This document shows positions 1 through 8,579 of a stretch of 20,234 nt of DNA, piece by piece. Source of the stretch: Guillardia theta CCMP2712 (Eukaryota > Cryptophyceae > Pyrenomonadales > Geminigeraceae); assembly GCF_000315625.1 (NCBI RefSeq), contig NW_005434351.1, positions 1 through 20,234 on the forward strand. Direction: 5' to 3'. Made by a program: the position numbers and the translations under genes. The notes under the pieces were generated by a model. The model saw only the letters and a program-made list of their open reading frames with translations, did not search any database and was not told the DNA's origin. The stretch's first letter is position 1. Each line of letters opens with the position of its first letter.

Positions 1-152
1 GCAGGGGGGTCAAGGGAGGTTTTCTTCCCCCTGGGAGAAATGTCCTATGGGTTTTTGGATCTGCGATATAAAAAAGTCTTGTCTCGGTCACGTGATGTGT
101 CACGTGACCGGTCAGGTGAGCCTGTCAGCCGGGTCACGGACCCTGTAAGATA
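1..152 (-). repeat. Partial A+B modular repeat, inverted orientation
   Basis: Positions 1-43 are the reverse complement of the start of module B. Positions 44-152 are the reverse complement of most of module A. Both match the plus-oriented copies at 2067-2394 and 19374-20234. Similarity ends abruptly after the CCCTGT at about 147-152. Positions 85-110 form a perfect hairpin: 11-bp arms CGGTCACGTGA/TCACGTGACCG with loop TGTG, each arm containing CACGTG. Confidence 0.9.
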
Positions 153-1734
153 TTTTAAACTGTATTGTGGAATGGTTGAGTATAAACAGAGAAGTAGGGC
201 TGCACTCCAGAAGTTGCAGTGAGATCATGGGGTAGTCTACTAACTAATTTGTAGAGCCTTCTTATGGTACAATTTTATAAACAAGTTTGAACGACCTCTC
301 TACACGCCATGAGCCTCCCCTTGTTCGGGGCACGTCGCACCGCTCTGTACTGCCCTAACCATGGCTCGCAAACAGCGAGCCCTTGGCAGCGTGTGCAGAC
401 ATCAGATGTTCACCGAACCTCCTCATGGGAAATTCCTGAGGTGTAGAGATGATGATCCTTGAGGAGTGCTTCGTACAGTGCGTGGATCTCACGAAAAATC
501 GTTTGGTGAGCGAAGAGCATCAATAATACAAGTGAAAATCACCATCACAGGGATACGTTGCAATCGAAACCGGGTTGTGAAATACCCTAAGCTATCTGCG
601 ATGCATGACAGGGAAACTGAGTTGGAGTAGATGGATGGAGATTACACACAAGACGACAGGGAATCATCATCCGACGGTGACTGGATTGTTCAAAAGCCGT
701 ACAGTCACCAGTGAGCTCAAGAACACATGTCTTCACGATGATGGCTAATTTGCTCGCAAGAAATACAGTGCATTTTAGCAGTGAGCTGCTCGATTGCTTG
801 AAACCACGGGTGGGGGGTAGCCCCCATTTCTCATTCCCCAAGCCCCCTCTCCCTGGACGAGCAAGAGGCGATGAAATGGTGCCTTCCTGACTCGCGAGGA
901 TGAACCTTGATATTGAGAGACTTCGAATCCAACCCAACTGAGATAGGAATGAGATGAAGATCTCATATCATACCTGTAAGAGATGATCGAGCTTCTTTCT
1001 CAACTCTGCAGGTTGGGCCAAGGTTTGAATCATCCATCATGTACTGGAATATGCACCCTAGGTACAAACAATCCGCGTGTGTACTTGAAAATATTCTTCG
1101 AAGACAAGATGAAATTTTCATGAACAGCTAAGCAACTAATGATAGATTCACCATTGAACAGAATCAACTCTGATTGACCCTTCTTTCAAATTGCCGTAGG
1201 TTGAACGTTGAGCTCAAATGCATGATTTGTGAGAAATTTGTATCAAACTGTACCTTAAGCGACTTTGCTGTCTAGATATGTGTTCTCATGTCATCACTCA
1301 CTTTCAATTCTTCTAGTCTTACGGTCAGGATTCATGCACCCTATCACAGAGTTTCAAACTGGATCAAAGGTGGGTAGTTGAGGGTGCTCCATCCCCACCC
1401 CACCCCCCAACGAAAGTCAAACGGAGGGGTTCTCGGAAGTCGAAGTTCCGACCAGTTTGGCCCTCGTTTTGTACCATGTAAACGCTGCAATATTAAGTTG
1501 GTACCACAGATACTTCTAAAATTCGTACTTTTACTTTGGTTTGGCGTGGTGAGGTGTCCAAGCAACCAAATTCAAATCACCCTACCCCTCTTTGGCCCTG
1601 CGCAGCAACGATTTTCCTAAGAGCGAGTACCCTCCTACACGCCTTCTCAAAGTAGGGTACTCCCACATGGCATGAAATGAAGGGATCCCACAGGCCCTTC
1701 GAAAAAAAAAAATCTCGCCAATTTTTCCTATGAG
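153..1734. other. No recognisable gene
   Basis: About 1.6 kb without a convincing coding region. The open frames are short (up to 116 codons), composition-driven, and show no family motif. Small structures seen are a hairpin at 363-381 (GGCTCGC, AAACA loop, GCGAGCC) and a 9-bp inverted repeat, GAGTACCCT at 1625-1633 with AGGGTACTC at 1654-1662. No tRNA- or rRNA-like pattern was recognised. Decayed exons cannot be excluded. Confidence 0.5.
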
Positions 1735-2066
1735 CGCCCATGGGTTTTTGGATCTGCGATATAAAAAAGTCTTGTCTTGGTCACGTGATGTGTCACGTGA
1801 CCGGTCAGGTGAGCCTGTCAGCCGGGTCACGGCCCCTGTCAGCCGGCTGACATGTAACGGGCCTGCTGACACGGTCCGCTGGCCGGTCACGGCCGCCCGG
1901 AGAGATCAGGACATTTCTCCCAGGGGAAGAAAACCTCCCTTGACCCCCTGTTTCTCGACGGATCCTGCCGGCCGGGCCGGTCAGTAGACCGACTGCAGCC
2001 TTCAGCCCCGCCTCAGACCCCCTGGAGGCCCGCCAGGAGGCTAAGTGTCCGGAGATTGGCCGGGGG
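1735..2066. repeat. A+B repeat unit with module A inverted
   Basis: About 1736-1909 is module A in reverse orientation. It is followed directly by module B in forward orientation (1910-2066). In all normal copies A and B point the same way. The new junction (AGATCAGG|ACATTTCTCC) replaces the normal CCCATAGG|ACATTTCTCC, so the break is exactly at the module boundary. At the outer edge, about 1728-1745, a roughly 10-bp insertion interrupts the CCTATGGG motif. Confidence 0.85.
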
Positions 2067-2394
2067 CCTGATCTCTCCGGGCGGCCGTGACCGGTCAGCG
2101 GACCGTGTCAGCAGGCCCGTGACATGTCAGCCGGCTGACAGGGGCCGTGACCCGGCTGACAGGCTCACCTGACCGGTCACGTGACACATCACGTGACCGA
2201 GACAAGACTTTTTTATATCGCAGATCCAAAAACCCATAGGACATTTCTCCCAGGGGGAAGAAAACCTCCCTTGACCCCCCTGTTTCTCGACGGATCCTGC
2301 AGGCCGGGCCGGTCAGTAGACCGACTGCAGCCTTCAGCCCCGCCTCAGACCCCCTGGAGGCCCGCCAGGAGGCTAACTTCCGTGTCCGGAGATT
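2067..2394 (+). repeat. A+B modular repeat unit, forward orientation
   Basis: Module A (to 2240) and module B (2241 to about 2394) in forward orientation. Over A it is essentially identical to 19707 onward. B carries small changes near its end (an extra CTTCC around 2376) before running into the 19-bp tandem repeats. A contains the 16-bp perfect palindrome TGTCAGCCGGCTGACA at 2125-2140 and the CACGTG hairpin at 2174-2199. Confidence 0.9.
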
Positions 2395-2489
2395 GCGCCG
2401 GTTATTTCAGGCAGCGCCGGTTATTTCAGGCAGCGCCGGTTATTTCAGGCAGCGCCGGTTATTTCAGGTAGCGCCGGTTATTTCAGGCA
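2395..2489 (+). repeat. Five 19-bp direct tandem repeats
   Basis: Five consecutive copies of GCGCCGGTTATTTCAGGCA start at 2395, 2414, 2433, 2452 and 2471. Only the fourth differs visibly (ends GTA instead of GCA). The array sits exactly between the A+B repeat and the Cys-rich gene remnant that follows. Confidence 0.95.
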
Positions 2490-2512
2490 CCATGGTTGTT
2501 CGCGTGGTGTAG

Positions 2513-3701
2513 GGGAAGCTGCCAGGGCGCCAAGGAAGCTGCAAGGACGTGAAGCAGACCTTCTGCTCGGACTGCCCCGCGGGGAGTTACCTTCCGTCCC
2601 CCGGTGTGTGTGAGCAGTGTCCCGTTGGTACCTACCAGAACCAGGCCAGGCAGTCTCCTGCAACCCCTGCCCCAGGGGTTCGACTTCAGCGCTGGGGTCT
2701 TCCTGCTGCGAGGGGTACTACCTTGTGGATGGGACATGCCAGCAGTGCCCGAGCTGTGCCCTGGGCCAGTACAGGTATGGATGTGGCGGTGGGAGCCAGG
2801 GCGCCTGCAGGCCGGGCCGTGCCCTTCCTCAGTAGCGCCGGCCAGTACTTCCCTGGCTGCAACGGCGTGTCGAATGAAACCTCCTGCATCGACCGTGGGG
2901 CGTGTGGGGACGGGACATACGTATGTACTGTGGGGCGTGTGGGGACGGGACATACACATATGAAATTACGCTGCCGGCTTAGGTGGGAGCAGCGCTGGCT
3001 CTTGCTACCCTTGCGTGGCTTGCAGCGCGTTTGAGACCCTTGTGGGGTGCGGTGGGACATCGCCCGGGTATTGCCAGTCCTGCACGGATTGCCCCGTTGG
3101 GGAGTACAGGAGGGACTGCACAAGCGCTTGCGAGCCCTGTGTTGGGTGCGCCGAGGGTGAGTACAGGGTGGGGTGCGGACGGTTCGGCCCCGGCTTGTGC
3201 GAGGCGTGCCCTGCCTGCCTAAGGAACCAGTACCGGGCGGGATGTCAGAACGACACGTCCGGGCATTGCACCCCGTGTCCCATTTGCCAGACGACCGAGG
3301 TGCTGGTGGGGTGCGGCGGCGCAGCCGCAGGGATTTGCGTGCCGAAGTCGGATATCCCTGCCTATTGCCCGCTCGGCATGCACTACAGCGACGGTGGTTT
3401 CGTCTGCCCTTGCATATCGATTTGCCCCTTGAACAGCTCCTCCGTCGGCGTATCCACCAACTGCACGCCCTGTGCCCGTGGGCAGTATGCGCCGCAGGGT
3501 TCTTCCGCCTGTACAGACTGCCCTCCCGGCACGCGGATGCAGTACGGCGAGGGTGGTGGCTGCCCCGAGTGCGGCGCCGGGACTTACTCGGAGACGTACC
3601 GGGCGGCGTACTGTCTGCAGTGCCCACCGGGTAAGTTCAACAACGCGACGGGCATGTCGGTCTGCTACGACTGCGGCTTGGTCCGCCGCTCACGGGTGTG
3701 A
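2513..3701 (+). pseudogene. Cys-rich GCC2/GCC3 (ephrin-receptor-like) repeat protein, frameshifted and 5'-truncated
   Basis: The translation has many CPxGxY...CxxC units, typical of Ephrin_rec_like/GCC2_GCC3 domains in large secreted or cell-surface proteins of protists. The coding signal changes frame three times. It runs in one frame from 2513 (after TAG at 2510-2512, which could also be a splice acceptor) to about 2660. A second frame runs to about 2815, then the first frame again to about 2920, and a third from 2964 to the stop at 3699-3701. A tandem duplication of period 35 bp (2895-2955) contributes to the last change. The 5' end is replaced by repeats, so the signal peptide and N-terminus are missing, and no membrane segment is seen. 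I read it as a fragment of a longer surface protein. Sequencing errors could explain single shifts but hardly the duplication. Confidence 0.75.
2895..2955 (+). repeat. 26-bp direct repeat, period 35 bp, inside the Cys-rich gene
   Basis: The same 26 bases occur at 2895-2920 and 2930-2955. A period of 35 is not a multiple of three, so the duplication itself shifts the reading frame of the Cys-rich protein. Confidence 0.9.
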
Positions 3702-3724
3702 CACGATCAAGTCCACGGAGAGCC

Positions 3725-4364
3725 ATGGGCGATCAGCGGGTGAAGCGGGAATTTGCGGCGTAGCAGAGACCCTACAAGGACAAGATTGCAGCGCCTATCG
3801 CCTGCAATACACGCGCGGGTCCCGCAGACCAGTATTACCTGCATCTATCACAATGTGTAACAAAGAGGGATAAAAATTCTTTGCATAGATTCTTCTTGAT
3901 TGCACTGCATAAGGCGTGGAACGCTAAGAACAATTTTTTGAATGAGAACAAGAAGAAGGATAGCAGAGGGCAGGCCCATGTATTTAAGTTCTTTTGGAAT
4001 GAGAATCTTTATGTTGACAATGGAAGATTGAAGAATAAGAACAAAGAGGATGCAACAGATTACTTTGAATACCTTAAGCCTACAGGAGAGGATAAACATG
4101 CCCTTCCTTATTTTAGCCTTATTGAAAGGATCCATTTTTCCTTAATGACAATACCCAATATTAGGTTGTGTAACACATGAACAAAGGGCTCAGATATTGG
4201 TAAACAAGCTTGGCCTTGAGGATAGCATAATACTCTCTGACAAGAGCATCATCAATCAGAATCCATCGTTGAAGATGTTTTATAAAAATGCATTATTGAC
4301 ATTTGATGATGTGAGCATTGATACAGAATGGCGTCATGTATATTGCAGCTCTAGGATAGACTAA
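3725..4364 (+). pseudogene. Unrecognised coding remnant with in-frame TAG and a frameshift
   Basis: From an ATG at 3725 one frame continues as MGDQRVKREFAA, meets a TAG at 3761-3763, and stays open to about 4145. A 1-nt frame change near 4146 follows, after which a second frame reads coherently to TAA at 4362-4364. Joined, it would give roughly 210 residues, charged and Lys/Asn-rich, with stretches such as DYFEYLKPTGED and FDDVSIDTEWRHVY. The 5' part is GC-rich and the rest AT-rich. I do not recognise the family. A TATTTAAG string at 3981-3988 lies inside this reading frame and is probably coincidental. The fragment directly follows the Cys-rich remnant but shows no relation to it. Confidence 0.5.
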
Positions 4365-4392
4365 AGCAGTCTTTCTAATCCGACACATTTTT

Positions 4393-4612
4393 ATGAGTTC
4401 AAAAAGGGAAGATGATACATTTGTTGGATTGCTGAGTGAGAATGTGAATATCTATTGAAATAGAGACACGCATGTATTTCTTGCAATAAAATCTAATGAC
4501 AGAAAGCGGGCAATAGTGCATAGTTGGTGATTTCAATTTGAAATCAAAGGTGATTGCAAACACGCTAAGCAACATGCAAAGAAAGAAGAAGAATGGATTA
4601 GAATTCGACACC
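4393..4612 (+). pseudogene. Unrecognised coding remnant with two in-frame TGA codons
   Basis: From ATG 4393 one frame gives protein-like sequence for about 70 codons (MSSKREDDTFVGLLSE near the start, a Lys/Glu-rich helix near the end). It is interrupted by TGA at 4456-4458 and at 4528-4530. It lies 29 bp behind the preceding remnant and shares its AT-rich composition, so both may come from one decayed gene. The family is not recognised. The frame stays open into the GC-richer stretch after 4612, but that part does not look coding. Confidence 0.35.
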
Positions 4613-4814
4613 TTTCTAGCAAACCTCGCGCGCGCGGACTCCTAGGGGTCAGTCTTGATGTAATCTTTCTAGTCCGACCGTCCATGACCCCTTTCCGAGG
4701 CCGTTCTGACCTTGAAAAGCTCGTGAAACGCTCCTTAGGATCCCGCACCCCTAAAATACTTTTAATAAAGTGTAGGATTTCAGGGAAATCTTGTAAAGCG
4801 AGGTGGGTTTTGTA

Positions 4815-6059
4815 ATGACAATCAATTTACATAATATTGTAGCTTCATTCATCTTATTTTCTGCTTTCGTAAATATATTGTCGAACTTAGTCATTGTGAG
4901 GAATAGAAGTAGTCAGTATTCATGTGTACTCACGGATCCTCCAAGTTCTTCTAATCTAAATCACGAATTTCGTAATAATTCACTAGTTCCGTTACAAAAA
5001 TTTATTTCCAGTCTCAAGGATGGATTGTCCAGTCTTCGCACTGATCAGGAATCTGTTTTGTCACGATTTTTTTCAATCACAAATCCAAGACATGCTTTGA
5101 GTAAGCGTTTTCCACTCAGCGCAATTCCAATTGTGATTGAAACTGTCAATCGTCAATGCCTCCTTGGCAGTCATCTGACCAAAGGAAATATTTGCCAGAA
5201 TGCTCTGATAGGAAATTCTACATGGACCCCTGATCCACACGTACGTGATATTATTACTACATATATGTTGGAATGCAATTTCCGTTCTCGACATGAAAAT
5301 TGCTTTGGTATAGATGTGGGATCGAACGTAGGACCACACACTATGGTAATGTTGAGTTTAGGTGCCCGGGTTGTTGCTGTAGAACCCCAGGCAGATCTCT
5401 GCTTGGCTACCAGGGCCTCGATTGCCGCGCAGGGATGGCAGAATGATTCTATAGTGCTTTGTGCTGGAATGTCTAAGTCAGATTCTTTTGCTTCAACTGC
5501 AAGATTGAGAGTGAATGAACACTTTTGGCGCTATAATGGAAATATTATGAGTATGCCGTACAAGCTTGAGCAAGTACCGTTGGTATCGCTCCGTCAACTT
5601 GTTGCATCACAAACGGTTGTTCATTTTTTGAAAATAGACACAGACTCCATAGACTGCTTCGTCCTCCAGCAAGCTATCAACCTGATGAATCATGGTGTTG
5701 AGTTCAGAGTTATTCTTCTTGAAACGTGGGATACTTCATGTACTACAAACAATGTTGTGGGTCGGCAGTTGTTGCATCTCTCAAAACGAAATTTTCAAAT
5801 TTTCCGCACATTGGTCTACGAGAGGTCGTGGGATGAACATCACCGAGACATCGAAAACGATTTTCGACGTGTAGACATTCCTAAGGGTTGGGTCGAGCAA
5901 TTTCATGTTGGTTTCAACTTCGTGCTCTGGAAAGCAAATCTCAGAACTTTGAGTGACCAGGATATTCTGGAGCATCCCTTACGACATCCAAGGTGGCAGT
6001 ACCTTCTCACACTGAAAACTGATATCACTCAATCTGGTTATGTAACAAAAGACCTTTAA
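4815..6059 (+). CDS. FkbM-family SAM-dependent methyltransferase, type II membrane anchored
   Basis: 414 residues in a single open frame. The ATG at 4815 is the first in frame after a stop at 4794. A hydrophobic segment at about residues 4-28 looks like a signal anchor, with the rest lumenal, as in Golgi or ER enzymes. The FkbM-type catalytic domain starts at about residue 160. Motif I is GIDVGSNVG (about 165-173), followed by ARVVAVEPQ, then LKIDTDSID at about 272-280 and VILLETW about 30 residues later. FkbM enzymes methylate hydroxyl groups, often on sugars or glycans; the substrate here is unknown. It is the only intact gene in the AT-rich left half and has normal-looking codon use for that region. 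No TATTTAAG-like box lies at -30 and no AATAAA follows the stop. The fold is clear and the substrate is not. Confidence 0.85.
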   Translation: MTINLHNIVASFILFSAFVNILSNLVIVRNRSSQYSCVLTDPPSSSNLNHEFRNNSLVPLQKFISSLKDGLSSLRTDQESVLSRFFSITNPRHALSKRFPLSAIPIVIETVNRQCLLGSHLTKGNICQNALIGNSTWTPDPHVRDIITTYMLECNFRSRHENCFGIDVGSNVGPHTMVMLSLGARVVAVEPQADLCLATRASIAAQGWQNDSIVLCAGMSKSDSFASTARLRVNEHFWRYNGNIMSMPYKLEQVPLVSLRQLVASQTVVHFLKIDTDSIDCFVLQQAINLMNHGVEFRVILLETWDTSCTTNNVVGRQLLHLSKRNFQIFRTLVYERSWDEHHRDIENDFRRVDIPKGWVEQFHVGFNFVLWKANLRTLSDQDILEHPLRHPRWQYLLTLKTDITQSGYVTKDL

Positions 6060-6779
6060 AAAAAATTGATATTCGTGCAATCAAGTTATTACCTACAGCG
6101 AACGCGTCCACAAACTTCCCTGAAAGGGTCCCAACTTCGCTCGAAGGCGGATTAAACTCGATGTTCTCCCACGAGTTGCTGTTCAAACCACAGCGGAACC
6201 TGCAACTGGCAGGAAAGACTTCGCGTCGAAATCGCCGGACAAATCGATTGATCCACTGCGATTCGAAATTAATCCGCCTCAAAACGGGGCACAAGATCGC
6301 TTCCTCGTCCTCGATCATCCCCGAGGTTCAACCGGGAGCATGACGTGATAGCACTCTACCCGAATCAGATTGAACGTGTCAATCGCTTTCGAGGCATGGT
6401 GCAGATTGGCCTGGGCGACTGCCATCGGACTGGAATAGCGGAGAAGGGGAAGGATGTCCCTTCAAGCCTGTGTAACGCCTTTCAAACGTTTTCGACATTT
6501 GTCACACCCCGAGGCTATACGGGATTGACCTTAGCGGAGCTCACACTGCAAACACAACAAGCCAACACTCTCTGATGCATCACAAACCAACATGGCACAA
6601 ACACAGAAGGGGAAAATGTCTACCTGGTTCTAACGAGGAGGATCCTTCTATACTTTCGAGAAAGCAGACAGGAGTACTTCTCTTGGCGGAGGAAAAACAG
6701 GGTTGTCCTCCTTAGATATTAAACAGCCCTTCGAGAGGCAACATGCTCTCTCGCAGGGAAGAGAACCCCGTCCCTGCAT
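6060..6779. other. No recognisable gene; short ambiguous open frames
   Basis: About 720 bp after the methyltransferase. A minus-strand frame with an ATG start (6318 down to 6025, 97 codons) overlaps the 3' end of the methyltransferase, and a 76-codon plus frame lies at 6345-6575. Several frames of 6073-6330 look mildly protein-like on both strands, so neither can be called. Transposon or gene debris is likely. No family motif was recognised. Confidence 0.4.
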
Positions 6780-7285
6780 GCTAACAGGCCGGCTGATGCA
6801 GGCCACGCCCGAGGGCCCTGTTGGGGCTGATGAACGACACATCACGCACTCGAACAAGGCGATCCGGGGTTTCGCGCAGGCTGTGCGGGCCTCGCGCTCC
6901 CACGTGCTGTAGGCCGCGGAGGCGAGGACTTGGCGGACGTGTTCGCCGGCGTGCACGCCATATGTTGTTGGGACCTAAGGTGATGACATTGCAATCCTTG
7001 AAGTCCTCCAAGGTTTGAGACCCGGTTGTTCCTCTGCTTGCTCCAGATAGCATTGGCATGTCCGCTGCAATATCCCTCAAATTACGCCTCCGGGTTGCCT
7101 TCGTCCCCTGCAATGGAAGATTCCGAAACGCGAAAACATAAAAATCTCTCAGCGTCTCGGGTTATTACAGCAAATACCTTCATAGATACGCCGAGCCTGC
7201 CGTGCCTTTGCATGCCCTGCTTCGCAAAGCAGTGCCGTTCCACTGTGCATCTGCCTGTCAGACTGCCTTCGACAAGCTTGAACAT
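6780..7285 (-). pseudogene. Unrecognised two-exon gene remnant with a frameshift
   Basis: Reading leftward from ATG 7285, a 36-codon exon (7285-7178) ends in AAG|GTATTTG. A 70-nt GT-AG stretch (7177-7108) follows. The frame then continues in phase as GTKATRRRNLRDIAAD and on through LEDFKDCNVITLGPNN. Near 6963 the coherent sequence moves by one nucleotide into another frame (GVHAGEHVRQVLASAAYSTW and onward), fading out around 6780. The family is not recognised. The intron is plausible because without it the same frame stops after GNPEA. The shift makes this a likely pseudogene or an error-bearing exon. Confidence 0.4.
7108..7177 (-). other. Candidate 70-nt spliceosomal intron
   Basis: On the minus strand it begins GTATTTG after AAG, ends TTGCAG, and is phase 0 between two protein-like stretches. 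It contains a pyrimidine-containing tract before the acceptor. It is the only canonical intron I could place in the window. Confidence 0.4.
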
Positions 7286-7327
7286 GTCTAAAATTGTCTC
7301 CTATCCTGGTTTACTTCGATCCCTCAC

Positions 7328-7401
7328 TTCTTATTAAGGCGATCCACGAGCACAGCCTGCACCTCTTATTCTTATTAAGGCGATCCACGAGCACAGCCTG
7401 C
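7328..7401 (+). repeat. 33-bp direct repeat, period 41 bp
   Basis: The same 33 bases occur at 7328-7360 and 7369-7401, separated by 8 bp. The second copy runs into the coding-like stretch below, so this looks like a local tandem duplication at its 5' edge. Confidence 0.9.
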
Positions 7402-7619
7402 CGCTGGTGATCTACGTGGGTCAGACGAAGGGGGTGGAGACGAACAAGGAGTGGCTCAACATCCTCCGCATGTGCAAGTGCATAGCAAGCACCGTTGGGG
7501 TCAGCAAAAACGAGGCTAAACCACAACTGCATCAAAATGGAGACTGCATCAAGAGGCGACAGGTCCTCGAAATCTCCCACTTCCACTGCGTCAGGTTCGA
7601 GAACCAGATCAAGAAGTAA
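7338..7619 (+). pseudogene. Unrecognised coding-like fragment
   Basis: A frame open from 7338 to TAA at 7617-7619. Its GC-rich middle (AIHEHSLPLVIYVGQ and TNKEWLNILRMCK, about 7377-7475) has clear codon-like third positions. The later part is weaker, and another short protein-like run (YRAQGAVIVTFKPKT) lies beyond the stop near 7640-7690. There is no good start codon. The antisense 160-codon frame over 7311-7793 has the His/Asp/Val/Leu bias of a shadow frame. Probably one exon or a decayed gene piece. Family not recognised. Confidence 0.3.
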
Positions 7620-7695
7620 ATCAACGCATAGCAATCGGTGGGCTACCGCGCACAGGGCGCTGTCATCGTCACTTTCAAACCTAAGACCCAACATG

Positions 7696-7734
7696 GACGA
7701 GATTGCAGCGTAGTATATCGCCTGCAATCCACGC
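7696..7734 (+). repeat. Short dispersed repeat, partner at 3779-3814
   Basis: GACGAGATTGCAGCG followed by TATCGCCTGCAATCCACGC closely matches GACAAGATTGCAGCG and TATCGCCTGCAATACACGC at 3779-3814, with a 3-nt length difference between the two halves. Similarity does not extend visibly on either side. Confidence 0.6.
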
Positions 7735-7828
7735 TCTGATGCCTGAGCTGTCGTTTTTGTATCCCTCGCACCAGGACATATGACTGGATCCACTCCCCAG
7801 AAGATTTGAAGGATCTGGTGGAATACAG

Positions 7829-8258
7829 TTAGAATATGTATCGCTTGTTTAGTTTGCTCTGCGATTCATCTGCGATTAATATGGATTCATTTCTGGCACG
7901 CATCATAGCGAGCGGTTCAATGCTTATGCAAAGATCCAATCTTTGTCGAAGTTCATGTGATCTGATCAGCGGAAGGTGGTAAAATTTCCGATTAGTGCTG
8001 TCTGCGTAATTTGCACAGGACGAGCACCTTATACCCATATCAAGTAAGGATTCCTGTTTTGATCATCAGAGATTCCAGTGTGAGCAACAAACGATCTAGA
8101 AGTTTTTCATCCCCCGAATCCTTCGTGTTCAAACTTTTACCATGTATGTTCGAAGAATTGATGGACGAAAGCTGAGTAAAGAAGATGCTGTGCCACAATG
8201 CAATAACAAGCATAAACCAAACTAAAACAATCATTGTCCGTTTGAAATCCACAACCAT
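7829..8258 (-). pseudogene. Type II membrane protein fragment with 1-nt frameshift
   Basis: From ATG 8258 the frame starts MVVDFKRT, followed by a strong hydrophobic segment (MIVLVWFMLVIALW, about residues 9-22), then a Ser/Asn-rich lumenal-type stem. At about 8047-8052, in an AAAA run, the coherent reading moves by one nucleotide. The first frame stops after GILT, while the second reads QESLLDMGIRCSSC and continues to a stop at 7829. The topology resembles the N-terminus of Golgi glycosyltransferases or of the FkbM methyltransferase at 4815-6059, but no catalytic motif is present. It is either truncated or continues in exons I cannot place. Confidence 0.45.
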
Positions 8259-8579
8259 CCGGTAGTCAACACTGCAACAAGAAACAAGGGTGTGGGCTTC
8301 CAATAGCTGTTTGTTACGGCGATGCCCGGGGCATCAATTTCCAATCAACAAGAGGTGTAAGATGTAGTCCGGACAAATATATACACTTTTGTAGTTTTTT
8401 GAGAGGTTTAGTGCTCATTCACATAAACTTCTTCCGAATATGACCCCTACCCCACCCAAAGACCAGTTTAGGACCTCACCCACCCTCCCTCCCTACCCTC
8501 AAACACTTACACACCCGCCTCAGAGGTCCAAGACTCAAAAACACAGAGCCAAATTTCTGAGCTCCATCTCGCTGCTTGA
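8259..8579. other. Boundary region, C-rich low complexity
   Basis: No gene supported. An AT-rich stretch with AAATATATAC (8375-8384) gives way to a C/A-rich low-complexity run (about 8440-8530, CCACCC-type). An ATG-started 72-codon frame at 8440-8658 has only biased Pro/Thr/Ser composition over most of its length. The region marks a visible change from AT-rich decayed DNA on the left to compact GC-rich genes on the right. Confidence 0.5.

Noticed and set aside
910-950. tRNA T-arm-like TTCGAATCC
   Set aside because: No matching acceptor, D or anticodon arms could be folded around it on either strand.
3981-3988. TATTTAAG as another promoter box
   Set aside because: It lies inside a coding-like frame with no start codon of a gene about 30 nt downstream.
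4456-4530. Alternative genetic code (TGA as Trp) from the two in-frame TGA codons
   Set aside because: TBP and other intact genes here end in TGA, so decay is the simpler explanation.
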